Under the pieces are notes generated by a model that saw only the letters and a program-made list of their open reading frames with translations, did not search any database and was not told where the DNA came from. The translations under genes and the position numbers were made by a program. From NCBI GenBank assembly GCA_963823675.1, contig CAWGMT010000025.1, positions 248,001 to 312,000 of the forward strand: 64,000 nucleotides of DNA, in the 5' to 3' direction. This DNA is from CAWGMT01 sp963823675. Lineage in GTDB: Bacteria > Planctomycetota > Planctomycetia > Isosphaerales > Isosphaeraceae. Positions 36,333-45,327 of this stretch are shown one piece after another (position 1 is the first letter of the stretch; each line of letters opens with the position of its first letter).

Positions 36333-36822
36333 TGAGCGTAATGCACTGAATGTCATGGCGCTACAAGCAAGGGCGGGCACGGAGGCCCGCACCACTGTGT
36401 TGCGCAGCGCCCAACGCCGCATAGCCGCAACCAAGAGATCGGGGGACAGAGCCCCCTCCTACACAATTCGCCCCGCGGTGCCAGCCTCTTGTAGGAGCCG
36501 GCTTTGTCCGGCGATCTCCTGCACAATTCGCCGCGCGGTGCCAGCCTCTTGTAGGAGCCGGCTCTGTCCGGCGATCTCAAGAGGCGCGCATCGTGCGGAG
36601 ATCTCCTCGAGGAAGAATCTGAGCAATGCAGGCCGAGGTCGAAAGGTCGGCGAGCTCCGCTAAGTGGGATCCCTCGGAGCTCGCCGACATCCTGACTCTG
36701 GTCTTGGGACCATCGTCAGGACTTTTTTCCATTGCATCTCAGTGAACTGGCGGCAGGGATTGGGCAGTTGTAGGTCGGGCTTTCGAGCCTGACCTACCGC
36801 ATACGCTTTTCCGCCGTTCCCT
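36333..36822. other. Intergenic region rich in dispersed repeats
   Basis: No convincing gene is seen. The region holds a GCGGGC/GCCCGC hairpin (36373-36390) like the one near 24.4 kb, then the tandem repeat element described at 36438-36600. From 36650 to 36820 there is nothing with clear protein sense. Confidence 0.6.
36438..36600. repeat. REP/MITE-like element with two tandem 60-base units
   Basis: Two units (36461-36520 and 36521-36580) are nearly identical, each ending in TAGGAGCCGGCTCTGTCCGG-type sequence. The first is preceded by an inverted partner (GATCGGGGGACAGAGCCCC). A related copy with one unit occurs at 40702-40807, including the same trailing CGCGCATCGTGCGGAGAT. The structure points to a non-coding dispersed repeat. 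Confidence 0.75.
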
Positions 36823-37329
36823 TCACGCGCCCGGACTCCGCGGGGGTTTTCGCTCTCGCATGAGCTCCTTGTAGGCCGCGACGGCCATCCGGTCGCACGC
36901 CTCGTTCTCCGGATGGCCTCGATGCCCCAGGACGTGCTCGACACGCACTCGGTGCACCCCGACCAGCGCGTCGAGCCGTTTCCAGAGGTCGATATTGATC
37001 ACCGGTTTGAAACTGTTGCCTTCCTTGCGCTGCCAACCCTGCCGCTTCCACTTGGGCATCCATTCGCTGATGCCTTTGGCGACGTACTGACTGTCGGTCA
37101 CCAGTGTCACGTCACAGGGGCGCTTCAGGGCCGCAAGGCCCTCGATCGCGCCGGTGAGCTCCATGCGGTTATTGGTCGTGTCGAGCTCAGCACCTGATTT
37201 TTCGATCGAGAGGCCGGTTGCTGGGTGCTGGAGAATGAACGCCCAACCGCCAGGGCCGGGGTTGCCGCTGCATGCGCCGTCCGTGAACAACCGCACCGAA
37301 TCCGGCGGCGCGGCGGCATCCTGCTCCAT
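36823..37329 (-). CDS. rnhA: Ribonuclease HI
   Basis: This 168-residue enzyme removes RNA from RNA-DNA hybrids. The catalytic residues are intact: D17 in LFTDGACSGNPGPGGW, E57 in NNRMELTGAI, D79 in LVTDSQYV and D146 in NEACDRMA, with the handle region KWKRQGWQRKEGN and H136 in LGHRGHPEN. The start at 37329 gives a normal N-terminus; the open frame extends upstream without support. The lexA gene lies about 190 bases upstream on the same strand, with a small inverted repeat between them. Confidence 0.95.
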   Translation of the reverse strand: MEQDAAAPPDSVRLFTDGACSGNPGPGGWAFILQHPATGLSIEKSGAELDTTNNRMELTGAIEGLAALKRPCDVTLVTDSQYVAKGISEWMPKWKRQGWQRKEGNSFKPVINIDLWKRLDALVGVHRVRVEHVLGHRGHPENEACDRMAVAAYKELMRERKPPRSPGA

Positions 37330-37376
37330 GGCGCGATTCCTTGAGAAATACCCCGCCCGGCAACGACGGCGTGATT

Positions 37377-37435
37377 GTAAGGTGGGTGCAACCCACAAGC
37401 CTTACACCGTTCGCGGTGGGATTCACCCACCCTAA
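37377..37435. repeat. Inverted repeat element between rnhA and lexA
   Basis: Ends TAAGGTGGGTG and CACCCACCCTAA match inversely in 10 of 12 bases; a smaller hairpin GTGGGT-GCA-ACCCAC lies at the left end. It is probably a small dispersed element or terminator after lexA. Confidence 0.55.
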
Positions 37436-37519
37436 CATATGGCTCACCAGATCCCGCCTGCGGTATGGACCGCGGCGTGGCGTGGCGCGCCCGACGTTAC
37501 TGTCGCCGAGCGCCGATCG

Positions 37520-38125
37520 TCAATACTTCCGCACGACGCCTACGAGCACTCCCAGAACGTTGACCCGGTCTCGGTAGATCGGCTTCATGGCCTTGTTGGC
37601 CGGCTCGAGGCGAATGCGGTTCCGGTCGCGGTAGATCTTCTTCAAGGTCGCTTCGCCGTCTTCATCGCGGACCGCCACGATCTGGCCGTCGCGCGCTTGC
37701 TCCTGGCGCTTGATGATCACAAAGTCGCCGTCGGCGATGTGTTCATCGATCATCGACTCGCCGGAAACCCGCAGGGCAAACTTGTCGCCCGGCTCGGTCC
37801 AGTCGCTAAATGTCAGCTCCTCGTGGTGCTCGACGGCCTCGATCGGCTGGCCGGCGGCGATGCGGCCCACCAGCTTCAACCCCATGCGCGAGGCGCTGAC
37901 GGGATCCTCGAGTAGCTGAATCGCGCGCGACATGTTCGGCTCGCGATGGATCAACCCCTTTTTCTGCAATGCCTTGAGGTGGCACATGACGCCGTTGGGG
38001 CTCTTGATCTGGAAGTGAACACCGATCTCGCGGACCGTCGGTCCGTAGCCCCGTCCTTGTATTTTGCTCCGGATGAAATTGTAAATGTCCCGCTGCCGCG
38101 GAGTAAGCGCATCCAGGTCGGCCAT
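37520..38125 (-). CDS. lexA: LexA SOS repressor
   Basis: This is a 201-residue LexA. The N-terminal winged helix (LTPRQRDIYNFIRSKIQGRG, PTVREIGVHFQIKSPNGV) recognises the operator. The cleavage site is A91-G92 in RIAAGQPIEA; the catalytic dyad is S124 in VSGESMID and K162 in ATLKKI. RecA-stimulated self-cleavage releases the DNA-damage genes. The start at 38125 leads directly into LDALTPRQRD; an upstream in-frame start at 38200 would add an unusual extension. A perfect palindrome 110 bases upstream may be its own operator. Confidence 0.93.
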   Translation of the reverse strand: MADLDALTPRQRDIYNFIRSKIQGRGYGPTVREIGVHFQIKSPNGVMCHLKALQKKGLIHREPNMSRAIQLLEDPVSASRMGLKLVGRIAAGQPIEAVEHHEELTFSDWTEPGDKFALRVSGESMIDEHIADGDFVIIKRQEQARDGQIVAVRDEDGEATLKKIYRDRNRIRLEPANKAMKPIYRDRVNVLGVLVGVVRKY

Positions 38126-38564
38126 GGTAATGCTCCCGGTATCACGTGAGCGGATCGAGGAAGGATGCCCGCCGTCAACAGGGTGACCCCTGTATGACAC
38201 GGGCGATCACTAACTGACTCTTTGGCTGCTAATGTACACCGGTGTGCTAGCGCACGCCAGAACATTTTTCCAAAAAAACCGATCAGGCGACTTAACCCAC
38301 ACCCAGCCGCCATGATGCGCCGGGGGATCGCGTCTTTATGAATTCGGCCTCTACCGGAAGATAGACGCTGGGACAGGTCGTTCGACACGGAATTCAACCT
38401 CACCTCGAGGAGGGAACATTTCATGACCAACGACCGATTTGCAGCGGGGCTCGCCGCCCCTAGATTTGAAGCGTTGCCGCGGCGCAACCCATCGTCGCTG
38501 GACCTCGCAGAGCGGCGGTTGGCGACACGAAGACTCGTTTAGCTGACAGAGGCAGGAGTAAACC
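38126..38564. other. Intergenic region between lexA and transglutaminase gene (divergent)
   Basis: The stretch lies between two divergent genes and should hold both promoters. Apart from the palindrome at 38236-38245 I see no gene or clear element; GGCAGGAG lies just before the transglutaminase start. Confidence 0.5.
38236..38245. promoter_or_regulatory. Candidate LexA operator (palindrome)
   Basis: ACACCGGTGT is a perfect ten-base palindrome about 110 bases upstream of lexA. LexA commonly represses its own gene, but planctomycete LexA boxes are not known to me, so this rests on position and symmetry only. Confidence 0.3.
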
Positions 38565-40595
38565 ATGAAAACGCGTTTTGGCTCGACTCGCGTCCCCCGC
38601 TGGTCCGACGCATTTCGGCGTTCGGGACTGATTCTCGTCGCGGCCGCGATCGGATTCGGCTGCGCTATTTCCAGCACGTGGGCTGATCCCTCGGTTGGCG
38701 ATCAGGGGCCAGCCCAGGCCGCCTCCGACCTCTGGTGGACGTATCAGATCGCCGGCCGCCGCGTCGGATATCTCCATGAAACGACAACCGGCAAAGCCTC
38801 CGGCGCGATCATGACAGACGCAGATGCCGTGATCGCGCTCGGCGCACTCGGAAGCAAGGTGGAAATCAAGATGAAGATTGCCAGCGAAGAAATGGCGGAT
38901 GGAGCGCTCCGGAGCGTTCGCTGCCAGACCAGCAGCTCGACGCAAACGACCATGATGGAGGCGGTCGTCACCGAGGGAAAGGTTCGAGTCCGCTCACGCA
39001 GTGGCGCCAAGACTTATGAGCGCGATATCTCGTACCAGGGCCGCTTGCTCGGTCCCGCCGGCGTACGGCGGCTCGCAGCCCACGCGCTCCAAGGTCCCGG
39101 CGAGGCGATCGAATATAGGATGTTCGTTCCGGAGCTCGAGGACGTGCGCAAGATCACCCGGCAAGTGGTCGCGATCGAGGACGTCGATCTTCCGTCCGGG
39201 CATTTCCGGTCGATCAAGGCGACCGAGCAGATCGAAGGCTACCCGGCGCGGCGAACGATCTGGCTTGATCGCGAGGGACGGCTCATCCGGCACCAGGAGA
39301 CCGGCCCATTCGGTCTCACGGAGGTCGTTCGCTCGGACCGAGCGACCGCCGAAGGCACGGCGGCGGGAGGCGAGCTGCCGTCGGACTTCTTCGAGCGGGC
39401 GCTGGTCCGTTCCAACGTGCGGCTTCCGAGCCCAAGGACGATCAGCCGGCTCGTGCTCCGTCTCACCCAGAAGAACCCACAAGCCGGTTGGCCCGCGTTC
39501 GACGGCCCAACGCAGTCGGTCAAGGCCAGAGACGGGAATTCGCTGACTCTGGAGATCGGGCAGGTCCAACCCCGGAGCGCGGCGGCGGGCTCGACACTTG
39601 CCGTCGGCGCGATGGCTGAATACCTGGCTCCAAACCCACTGATCCAGTGCGACGACCCCGAAGTGCAGAGGATTTGCCGCGAACTGGCCGGCGATGCTCG
39701 AAAAGACCCCTTGCACGCCGCGCGCCAGCTCGCGTCGTGGGTGCAGACGAACATGACCTTCGACCCCGGCATGGTGGTGGTTCCGGCCTCGGAAGTCGTG
39801 CGCAAACGTCGCGGTACCTGCATGGCCTACGCTGTCTTGCTCGCGACGCTGGCCCGCGCAGCCGGCATTCCGTCCCGGGTGGCAATCGGCTACGTGTACG
39901 TCGCGGGCGTCTGGGGGGGCCATGCGTGGGTCGAGGTGATGGTGGAGGATCGCTGGGTTCCGCTTGACGCCGCCCTGCCTGGCCCCGGCGCCTGCGACGC
40001 TGCGCGGATCTGCTGTATCAGAAGCTCTCTGGCGAAGGGGCTGGGCGCCGAGCTGGGCCCGCTCATGCAGCTCTTCGGCAACCTCGATGTGTCGGTCGTG
40101 GAATACGACCAAGACGCGGTCCGCACCAAAGTGCCTGGGAATGCCAAGTCGCACGTCATCGACGGCGACGTCTACCGGAACGTCTGGCTCGGAATCACCC
40201 TTCGCAAGCCCCCAGGCTTCAAGTTTCTCAAGCTGGACGCGATCTACCCGGATCGCGCCGTCCTGGGCCTCCAGGGCCCTTCGAGAGAGCTCGTCGAGCT
40301 CAGACAGCTCGATCTGGGGACTTCGGGCGACGCCCGAGCGGCGTGCGCGGTGCGGCTCCGTGTCCTGGTGCCCAACGGTGTTGAATCGGAGGTCTCGATG
40401 TCCGGGCGCAACGCAATGGCTGTCTCCGATGGAAAGAAGGCTGCCTGCGCGGTCGTCGAGAAGACCGACGTGTGGGTCTTGACGGTCGAAGCCGAGAACG
40501 CCGCCGCCTTGCTGAGAGACCTTGCGGCCGGGCTGAAGCTGGGCGCGGCCGGCCCCAATGACACTGGTGCCAAGCGGTCGCCTTCCTTTCGATAA
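38565..40595 (+). CDS. Secreted transglutaminase-like protein
   Basis: This is a 676-residue protein with a signal peptide (SGLILVAAAIGFGCAISSTWA). The N-terminal 300 residues are a DUF-like beta-rich domain. The transglutaminase-like core follows, with the cysteine-protease triad C419 in RRGTCMAYAVLL, H453 in GGHAWVEV and D468 in VPLDAAL. A C-terminal segment after about 520 has beta-strand character. Such proteins act outside the cytoplasm as peptidases or crosslinkers. GGCAGGAG precedes the ATG. The gene is divergent from lexA. Confidence 0.87.
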   Translation: MKTRFGSTRVPRWSDAFRRSGLILVAAAIGFGCAISSTWADPSVGDQGPAQAASDLWWTYQIAGRRVGYLHETTTGKASGAIMTDADAVIALGALGSKVEIKMKIASEEMADGALRSVRCQTSSSTQTTMMEAVVTEGKVRVRSRSGAKTYERDISYQGRLLGPAGVRRLAAHALQGPGEAIEYRMFVPELEDVRKITRQVVAIEDVDLPSGHFRSIKATEQIEGYPARRTIWLDREGRLIRHQETGPFGLTEVVRSDRATAEGTAAGGELPSDFFERALVRSNVRLPSPRTISRLVLRLTQKNPQAGWPAFDGPTQSVKARDGNSLTLEIGQVQPRSAAAGSTLAVGAMAEYLAPNPLIQCDDPEVQRICRELAGDARKDPLHAARQLASWVQTNMTFDPGMVVVPASEVVRKRRGTCMAYAVLLATLARAAGIPSRVAIGYVYVAGVWGGHAWVEVMVEDRWVPLDAALPGPGACDAARICCIRSSLAKGLGAELGPLMQLFGNLDVSVVEYDQDAVRTKVPGNAKSHVIDGDVYRNVWLGITLRKPPGFKFLKLDAIYPDRAVLGLQGPSRELVELRQLDLGTSGDARAACAVRLRVLVPNGVESEVSMSGRNAMAVSDGKKAACAVVEKTDVWVLTVEAENAAALLRDLAAGLKLGAAGPNDTGAKRSPSFR

Positions 40596-40701
40596 TCAAG
40601 GCGCGGCACGAAAATGAGTGTCGCCTTTCGCGGAGCGGAAGCCAACTTTACCGGAAAGTTATTTCCGTCCCGATCCCGACGCGGCGCAGCCGCATCCAAC
40701 A

Positions 40702-40807
40702 GATCGGGGGACAGAGCCCCCTCCTACAGCGCCGCGGGACATCAGCACGTGGTCGTGTAGGAGCCAGCTCCGTCCGGCGATCCGAGGATGCGCGCATCGT
40801 GCGGAGA
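40702..40807. repeat. REP/MITE-like element, single-unit copy
   Basis: It starts GATCGGGGGACAGAGCCCC and later has TAGGAGCCAGCTCCGTCC, then CGCGCATCGTGCGGAGAT, matching the element at 36438-36600 with its tandem duplication absent. It lies upstream of the NarL-type sensor kinase gene. Confidence 0.7.
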
Positions 40808-40838
40808 TGTTTGCGGGGTGGAACTTAAGGAGTGCGCC

Positions 40839-42542
40839 ATGGTCTCCCGGTTCTTACGGCGACTCGATGCCTGGAGCTCACGACTCTATCGGCTCGACCC
40901 CGAGCGGTTGCGCCGGGAGGAGGAGCTCCGGGCAACGCTGCTGCGCCAGTTGGTCGTCGCCACGGCAGCGATTTCGGCGTGCTACTTGCTTCTTGCCTGC
41001 GTGGGAATTCTGGCGCCGAGCCGGAGATTGCTCTGGAGCACTGTCGAATTGCTCGCGACCGCGGCCGCGTGCGGTTGGTTTCTGCATCGAAGGACGGTTT
41101 CCCTGGGAACGATCCTGCTGCTGGTGGTCCTGAGCCATCCCGCAAGCTTCGCCGTCGCTGATTTCGGCCTGGAAAGCCCGGCCGCCGCGCTTTTCGTGCC
41201 GAGCATTCTCGTATGCGGGCTTCTGGTCGGGGGCTATTTTCTGGGCACGTGGACGGCGATCTGCGGGCTGGCGGTCCTTTACATCGCGCACGTCGGGGGA
41301 GAAGTTGCGGGCGATCGTGTCGTTGGGCACGGCACCACCGCCGCGGTCCTGTTCTGGTGGGCGATCTTCGCAGCGACGTGCTGGCTATCCCACCTCTTCT
41401 CGGTTCATCTCGAGCGCCTCTGGCTCTTGGGTCGCGGCCAGACGCAAGCCCTTGGCCGCACGCTCGAGCTGATGGTCACCGAGGAGCCGCTGGAGGAGCT
41501 CATCGATCGGATCCTGCCGGTGGTCGCCGAAGAGCTGGGAGCAGAGCGGATCTCGCTCTGGGGGCATGACCGCGGCCACGGCTCCCTCCGGATGACCGCG
41601 GCGGCCGGCCGCACGATGGAGAAGCCGGAGCGGCCCGAGCCCGTCCCGGTCGATGGACTGCCGGTCTGGGACGAGCTCTGCACTCACCGCCGTCCGATCC
41701 GACTGAATTCCGCATCGGAGGTGGGCGCGATTTTCGGGCGTCGCGCACTGGCCCCTCAGGAAGAGCGGGAGCTGCTCCTGGTGCCGCTTGTGTTCGATCA
41801 AGCCGTGGACGGCTTGTTGCTTCTGGAGTGGCGGATGCGGGCGCGGCACCCGGAAGATCGCCAGGAGCTCGCCGAAGTGCTGGCTCGGCAGGTCGCCCTG
41901 TACCTTCAGCTCGTCCGCCTGGCGCACGGCGAGCGCCTCGCGGCCGTGGCCGGGGAGCGCAACCGGATGGCCGGGGAGATTCACGACAGTCTGGCCCAGG
42001 GTTTCACCGGGGTTGTTGTCCAGCTCAACGCCGCCGACGAAATGCTCGACCAGAACCCGTCCGCGGCGAGAAAGCACATCGACCTTGCACGCGAGCTGGC
42101 CCGTGTCAGCCTGAACGAGGCGCGGCGGTCGGTCCTGGCGCTCAGGCCGCATGCGCTCGAATCCGCGGGATTGCCCGCTGCTTTGCGGCGCATCTGCCGT
42201 CAGCTCGCCACCAGCTCCGAAGTCGAGGTCGAGGTCGCCGGCCACGAGCGAGCCCTTCCGGCCGCTGTGGAGCACGACCTGATGCGGATTGGCCAGGAAG
42301 CGCTCACCAACGCCGTCCGGCACGCCCGGGCGAAGCGCATCGTGCTTCGGCTCGGCTATGGTCCGCAAGGCATCCGTCTTGAGGTCGAGGACGACGGGGT
42401 CGGCGGTGTTGACGGGGGCGCGAAGCCCGGCGTTGGCTTGGCCCTGATGCGGGAACGAGCGGCTCGCCTGGGAGGCCGCCTGATGATCCGAAGTCCTTTG
42501 GGAAAAGGTACGTGCCTTTCGGTCGAGATTCCGTTGAAATAG
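40839..42542 (+). CDS. NarL-type sensor histidine kinase with GAF domain
   Basis: This is a 567-residue membrane sensor kinase. Four to six helices at the N-terminus (LVVATAAISACYLLLACVG, TILLLVVLSHPASFAVADFG, TTAAVLFWWAIFAATCW) are followed by a GAF-like domain (residues about 205-365), then a HisKA_3 domain with MAGEIHDSLAQGFTG (H382) and an HATPase domain with QEALTNAVRHA, VEDDGVGG and GVGLALMRERA. The start at ATG 40839 follows GGAGTGCGCC. The response-regulator gene begins six bases after its stop. Confidence 0.9.
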   Translation: MVSRFLRRLDAWSSRLYRLDPERLRREEELRATLLRQLVVATAAISACYLLLACVGILAPSRRLLWSTVELLATAAACGWFLHRRTVSLGTILLLVVLSHPASFAVADFGLESPAAALFVPSILVCGLLVGGYFLGTWTAICGLAVLYIAHVGGEVAGDRVVGHGTTAAVLFWWAIFAATCWLSHLFSVHLERLWLLGRGQTQALGRTLELMVTEEPLEELIDRILPVVAEELGAERISLWGHDRGHGSLRMTAAAGRTMEKPERPEPVPVDGLPVWDELCTHRRPIRLNSASEVGAIFGRRALAPQEERELLLVPLVFDQAVDGLLLLEWRMRARHPEDRQELAEVLARQVALYLQLVRLAHGERLAAVAGERNRMAGEIHDSLAQGFTGVVVQLNAADEMLDQNPSAARKHIDLARELARVSLNEARRSVLALRPHALESAGLPAALRRICRQLATSSEVEVEVAGHERALPAAVEHDLMRIGQEALTNAVRHARAKRIVLRLGYGPQGIRLEVEDDGVGGVDGGAKPGVGLALMRERAARLGGRLMIRSPLGKGTCLSVEIPLK

Positions 42543-42547
42543 GAACC

Positions 42548-43180
42548 ATGGAAAGCCGCACACGCATTCGGTTGTTGCTGGGCGACGACCACACGGTGGT
42601 TCGCGATGGGTTCGCCGCCATCCTTGGCTGCCAGCCGGACATGGAAGTCGTCGCGGCGGTCGGCAACGGGCGGGAAGCCGTCGAATCGTTCCGAGCGCTT
42701 CGGCCGGATGTCGCGCTTCTCGACCTGCGAATGCCGGTGCTCGGCGGTGTGCAGGCCATCGAGGAGATCCGTCGCGAGTTTCCCTCAGCACGCATCATTG
42801 TCTTGACCACGTACGATGGCGATGAGGACGTTTACCGCGCCCTCCAGGCCGGCGCAGCGGGTTATCTGCTCAAGGACACGACCACGGAGGCACTGCTAAG
42901 AGCGATCCGCTCCGTCGCCGCCGGCCAACGTTACGTCCCGCCCGAGATCGCGGCCCGGCTGGTCGAGCGCACGATGGCCGGTCCTGGGCTGACGGCCCGC
43001 GAAGTCGAGGTCCTCGGCGCACTGGCCACGGGAAAGACCAACAAGGAGATCGCGGCGGAGTTTTTCATCACCGAGGGGACGGTGAAGAGCCACGTGAATA
43101 ACATCCTCGACAAGCTCGGCGTGCGCGATCGCACCGAGGCCGTCATGGAGGCGCTGCGGCGGGGGATACTGCACCTTTGA
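42548..43180 (+). CDS. NarL/FixJ (LuxR-type) response regulator
   Basis: This is a 210-residue regulator. The receiver has the acidic pocket GDDHTVVRDG and phospho-Asp D59 in LLDLRMPV; the output domain is LuxR-type (LTAREVEVLGALATGKTNKEI, FITEGTVKSHVNNIL). AGGAACC precedes the start. It forms a two-gene operon with the upstream kinase. Target genes are unknown. Confidence 0.93.
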   Translation: MESRTRIRLLLGDDHTVVRDGFAAILGCQPDMEVVAAVGNGREAVESFRALRPDVALLDLRMPVLGGVQAIEEIRREFPSARIIVLTTYDGDEDVYRALQAGAAGYLLKDTTTEALLRAIRSVAAGQRYVPPEIAARLVERTMAGPGLTAREVEVLGALATGKTNKEIAAEFFITEGTVKSHVNNILDKLGVRDRTEAVMEALRRGILHL

Positions 43181-43544
43181 GTCGGTTCCGGCAGGCGGTT
43201 CTGGATCCATTCCTTTCGGTTCAACGGGAAAGAACGGGAAAGGACAGACATCGCCACGGCAACTGTTTCCTCGAGAACGGATCAGGCACACGTCCCTAAC
43301 CCGTTTGTAGATAACGGATTCGGATTCGAGCGCGAAGCTGGGCTCGGCAAATCCTCACTCTCCTCATGCGGAATATTCGAGCCCGGCTCCCACAGCGCAT
43401 CGGGACTTCTATGCGGTTGCAACACCTGTCGTCAATTGAAAAGAGTGGGACCGATCCCGGGTTACAATGCATGTGCTTTGCATTGATGGACAATGCCGAA
43501 GGCCGGAACCACGCCGTTTCCGACCCCCAGACAGCGAGGCAGTC
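43181..43544. other. Intergenic region after NarL-type regulator
   Basis: No gene, RNA or clear repeat is seen in these 364 bases. Short open frames in several directions have no protein-like composition. Confidence 0.5.
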
Positions 43545-43850
43545 ATGGCACCCGATGATGCTTCAGAAACGAGTGACCGGGCTGACCCTATACCGCAACC
43601 ACGTCGGACAACCTTCGGGCGCATTTCGCAGCTCGTGTTGGCGATGTTCTACTTCGCGGCCGGCGCGATTCTTATAAACAGAATTCTGAGCCCCGACTCG
43701 GTCACCACTCGCCGACAGATGCTGTTAGCCGGGCTCGTCGGGCTGATGTTTCTTCTCGCTTCCGTGCATCTTGTGATTTACAGGCTGGGATTGAAACTTC
43801 AAAAAGGGGCGGCCTGCCCGCGTCCCAGCCCACCTGAACGCATTCGGTGA
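43545..43850 (+). CDS. Small membrane protein, two helices
   Basis: This 101-residue protein has a polar N-terminus (APDDASETSDRAD) followed by two helices (ISQLVLAMFYFAAGAILI and LLAGLVGLMFLLASVHLVI) and a short tail. The start at 43545 has GAGG upstream; a longer frame starts at 43467. No function is known. It marks the left edge of the region with repeated leaders. Confidence 0.6.
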   Translation: MAPDDASETSDRADPIPQPRRTTFGRISQLVLAMFYFAAGAILINRILSPDSVTTRRQMLLAGLVGLMFLLASVHLVIYRLGLKLQKGAACPRPSPPERIR

Positions 43851-43856
43851 TTTATT

Positions 43857-43890
43857 GACGAGACCTTACATCTGGCCTCCGCGGCGGTAT
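43857..43890 (+). repeat. Leader repeat A
   Basis: First of four related sequences (consensus GAGACTTTACACCTGGCC then CTGCGGCGG). It agrees with copy C (45716) at about 25 of 31 positions. Confidence 0.6.
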
Positions 43891-44433
43891 CCTCTTTGGG
43901 GGACAGTGGGGTCCCCTCGCGAACGTTTCCTGGAGCGATCACAAAGTGTGGCAACGTATTCTGGCGGAGTGCACTTCCGAGAAGGGGGCATTGATCCGCC
44001 AAGTCAGCCGAGCCGACCGCTACGAGGCTTATTTCGAACGAGGAACTCCCCGAGGCGCTTCGACGTTAAACTGCTTCCGATTCTTCAGCCACGCTCAGTA
44101 TGTTCCTCCTGACGGCGGAACTCGATCGCACCGACGGCTGGTTCGGCGGCCGGCTCGCGGGCGGGTTCCGCTTCGATGAGCCGTGGGACAGCCCGAACGT
44201 TTCCAGCTCAACGACCCAACCCACCCGAGCGTCTCCAGCAATCACCCCTTCGGTGGGTCGAGCCATCCCGGTCCGCATGTCCTCACCGTGGACGACATGG
44301 TCACCAGTCTCCCTCGGAACCTTCCCCCGGAGACCCTGAGAGCGCTCCTCACGATCGCTGGCGGGGAGAGAATCGAACGAAGAGGATGGTATCTGCGACC
44401 CTGAAGCGATCTCGATCGCAGGCGCAATGCCTA

Positions 44434-44508
44434 AATTATAGTTCGCGCAGGCACTCGAGCGCGGGACGATGGCGCGTTGTGGAAACCGTTATCTAGAAAT
44501 CAAACTTG
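44434..44508 (+). repeat. Repeat E1 (75 bases)
   Basis: It contains CACTCGAGCGCGGGACGATGG then TGTGGAAACCG, ATCTAGAAATCAAACTTG. A copy about 80% identical over its length lies at 47036-47110. It directly precedes a DUF1835-like relic. Confidence 0.65.
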
Positions 44509-44535
44509 CCCGGAGCACCCGCCGAGGACAGAGCC

Positions 44536-45056
44536 GTGTCAACAACGATCCACGTGGCTTGCGGCGACTGCGCCCTGTACGACGCGCTCTCGATCCCGTG
44601 GATGGACATCGTATTCCTCCGTGATGACCTGTCGTGCGGTCCGCTGGGTGTGCTCGACGATCTCGACAGTTGGTGCGCGATGCGGGCGGCGTACTGGGAG
44701 CACCCGGAGGCAGAGCCGCCGGGCCAAAGGAAACGGCGACGACGTTCCAAGTGCGTGACGCGAAACTTCGTGATCGGCGACCTGGATCGCCTGGCCAATG
44801 CGGATAAGATCGTGATTTGGCTCGGGACGGGACTTGCTGAACAACTTGCGCTCGCTTGGATGCCCCACTCAGCGGCGAGCAAACCACGATCCGCGGGACG
44901 GAAGCTCGTTTGACTCCCGACGGTGAGCGGTTTCTCAAAACCGAGTTGAATTTCGTCGAACTGAATGGCATCGACACCTGGGTGGGCGGAGTACATCTCG
45001 ACTCGCGAGTCGGGAATGTCTGGTTCCAACAAGACGGAAAGATTGTTCGGGGTTAA
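44536..45056 (+). pseudogene. DUF1835/DUF3658-like protein, shortened and frameshifted
   Basis: The N-terminal part (GTG 44536, GAGG upstream) reads TIHVACGDCALYDAL then IVFLRDDLSCGPLGVLDDL and ADKIVIWLGTGLAEQLALAW, as in DUF1835. After about 44865 the frame changes and the C-terminal part follows (LTPDGERFLKTELNFVELNG, DTWVGGVHLDSRVGNVWF), as in DUF3658. About 80-110 residues between the two halves appear to be missing compared with the normal length (comparison from memory). It therefore looks like a relic with an internal deletion. Confidence 0.62.
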
Positions 45057-45230
45057 CCCTGGCCTTCGTCCGGCCTTCTGCTCAAGCGGTTGATCGTTTT
45101 TTCGCCACAGCGGGGTTCGACTTCATGCTTATTTCAGTTTCCCACCGCGAAGACGCGAAGGGCGCAAAGGGAAGACGCCATGAATAGGACGAAGGAAGAG
45201 AAATAGTTGATTATTTTCTTACCGGCGGAA

Positions 45231-45275
45231 ATCGGCGATTACACGTGGCCTCTGCGGCCGCACGCAAGCGAAAAC
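45231..45275 (+). repeat. Leader repeat B
   Basis: GATTACACGTGGCCTCTGCGG followed by CCGCACGCAAGCG resembles the other leaders. It lies about 50 bases before the start of the small membrane protein at 45328. Confidence 0.5.
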
Positions 45276-45327
45276 GGTGGCGTCCAGAGGACACGGTATC
45301 CAAGCAATCCCATCGAGAACGACATCA

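Larger units (their letters stand above)
43851..44535. other. Degenerate region with leader repeat A and gene fragments
   Basis: This stretch begins with leader repeat A (43857-43905). Beyond it are short protein-like fragments that switch frame: LIRQVSRADRYEAYFERGTP at about 43995-44060, LDRTDGWFGGRLAGGFRFDE at about 44120-44180 and MVTSLPRNLPPETLRALLT at about 44300-44360. Together they could be the remains of one gene, but I recognise no family. Repeat E1 closes the region. Confidence 0.45.

Noticed and set aside
36438..36600. CRISPR-like appearance of two 60-base tandem units
   Set aside because: Only two units, no spacers, and the unit also occurs singly at 40.7 kb; no cas genes nearby.
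38994..40154. 386-codon minus-strand frame opposite the transglutaminase gene
   Set aside because: Antisense shadow; the plus frame has a signal peptide and the catalytic triad.
41385..42791. 468-codon minus-strand frame opposite the NarL-type kinase
   Set aside because: Antisense shadow spanning two genes with strong domain evidence.
45160..45195. GCGAAGACGCGAAGGGCGC-type run before the RFTLRW gene
   Set aside because: A low-complexity sequence common in high-GC intergenic DNA; no second copy in this window to support an element.
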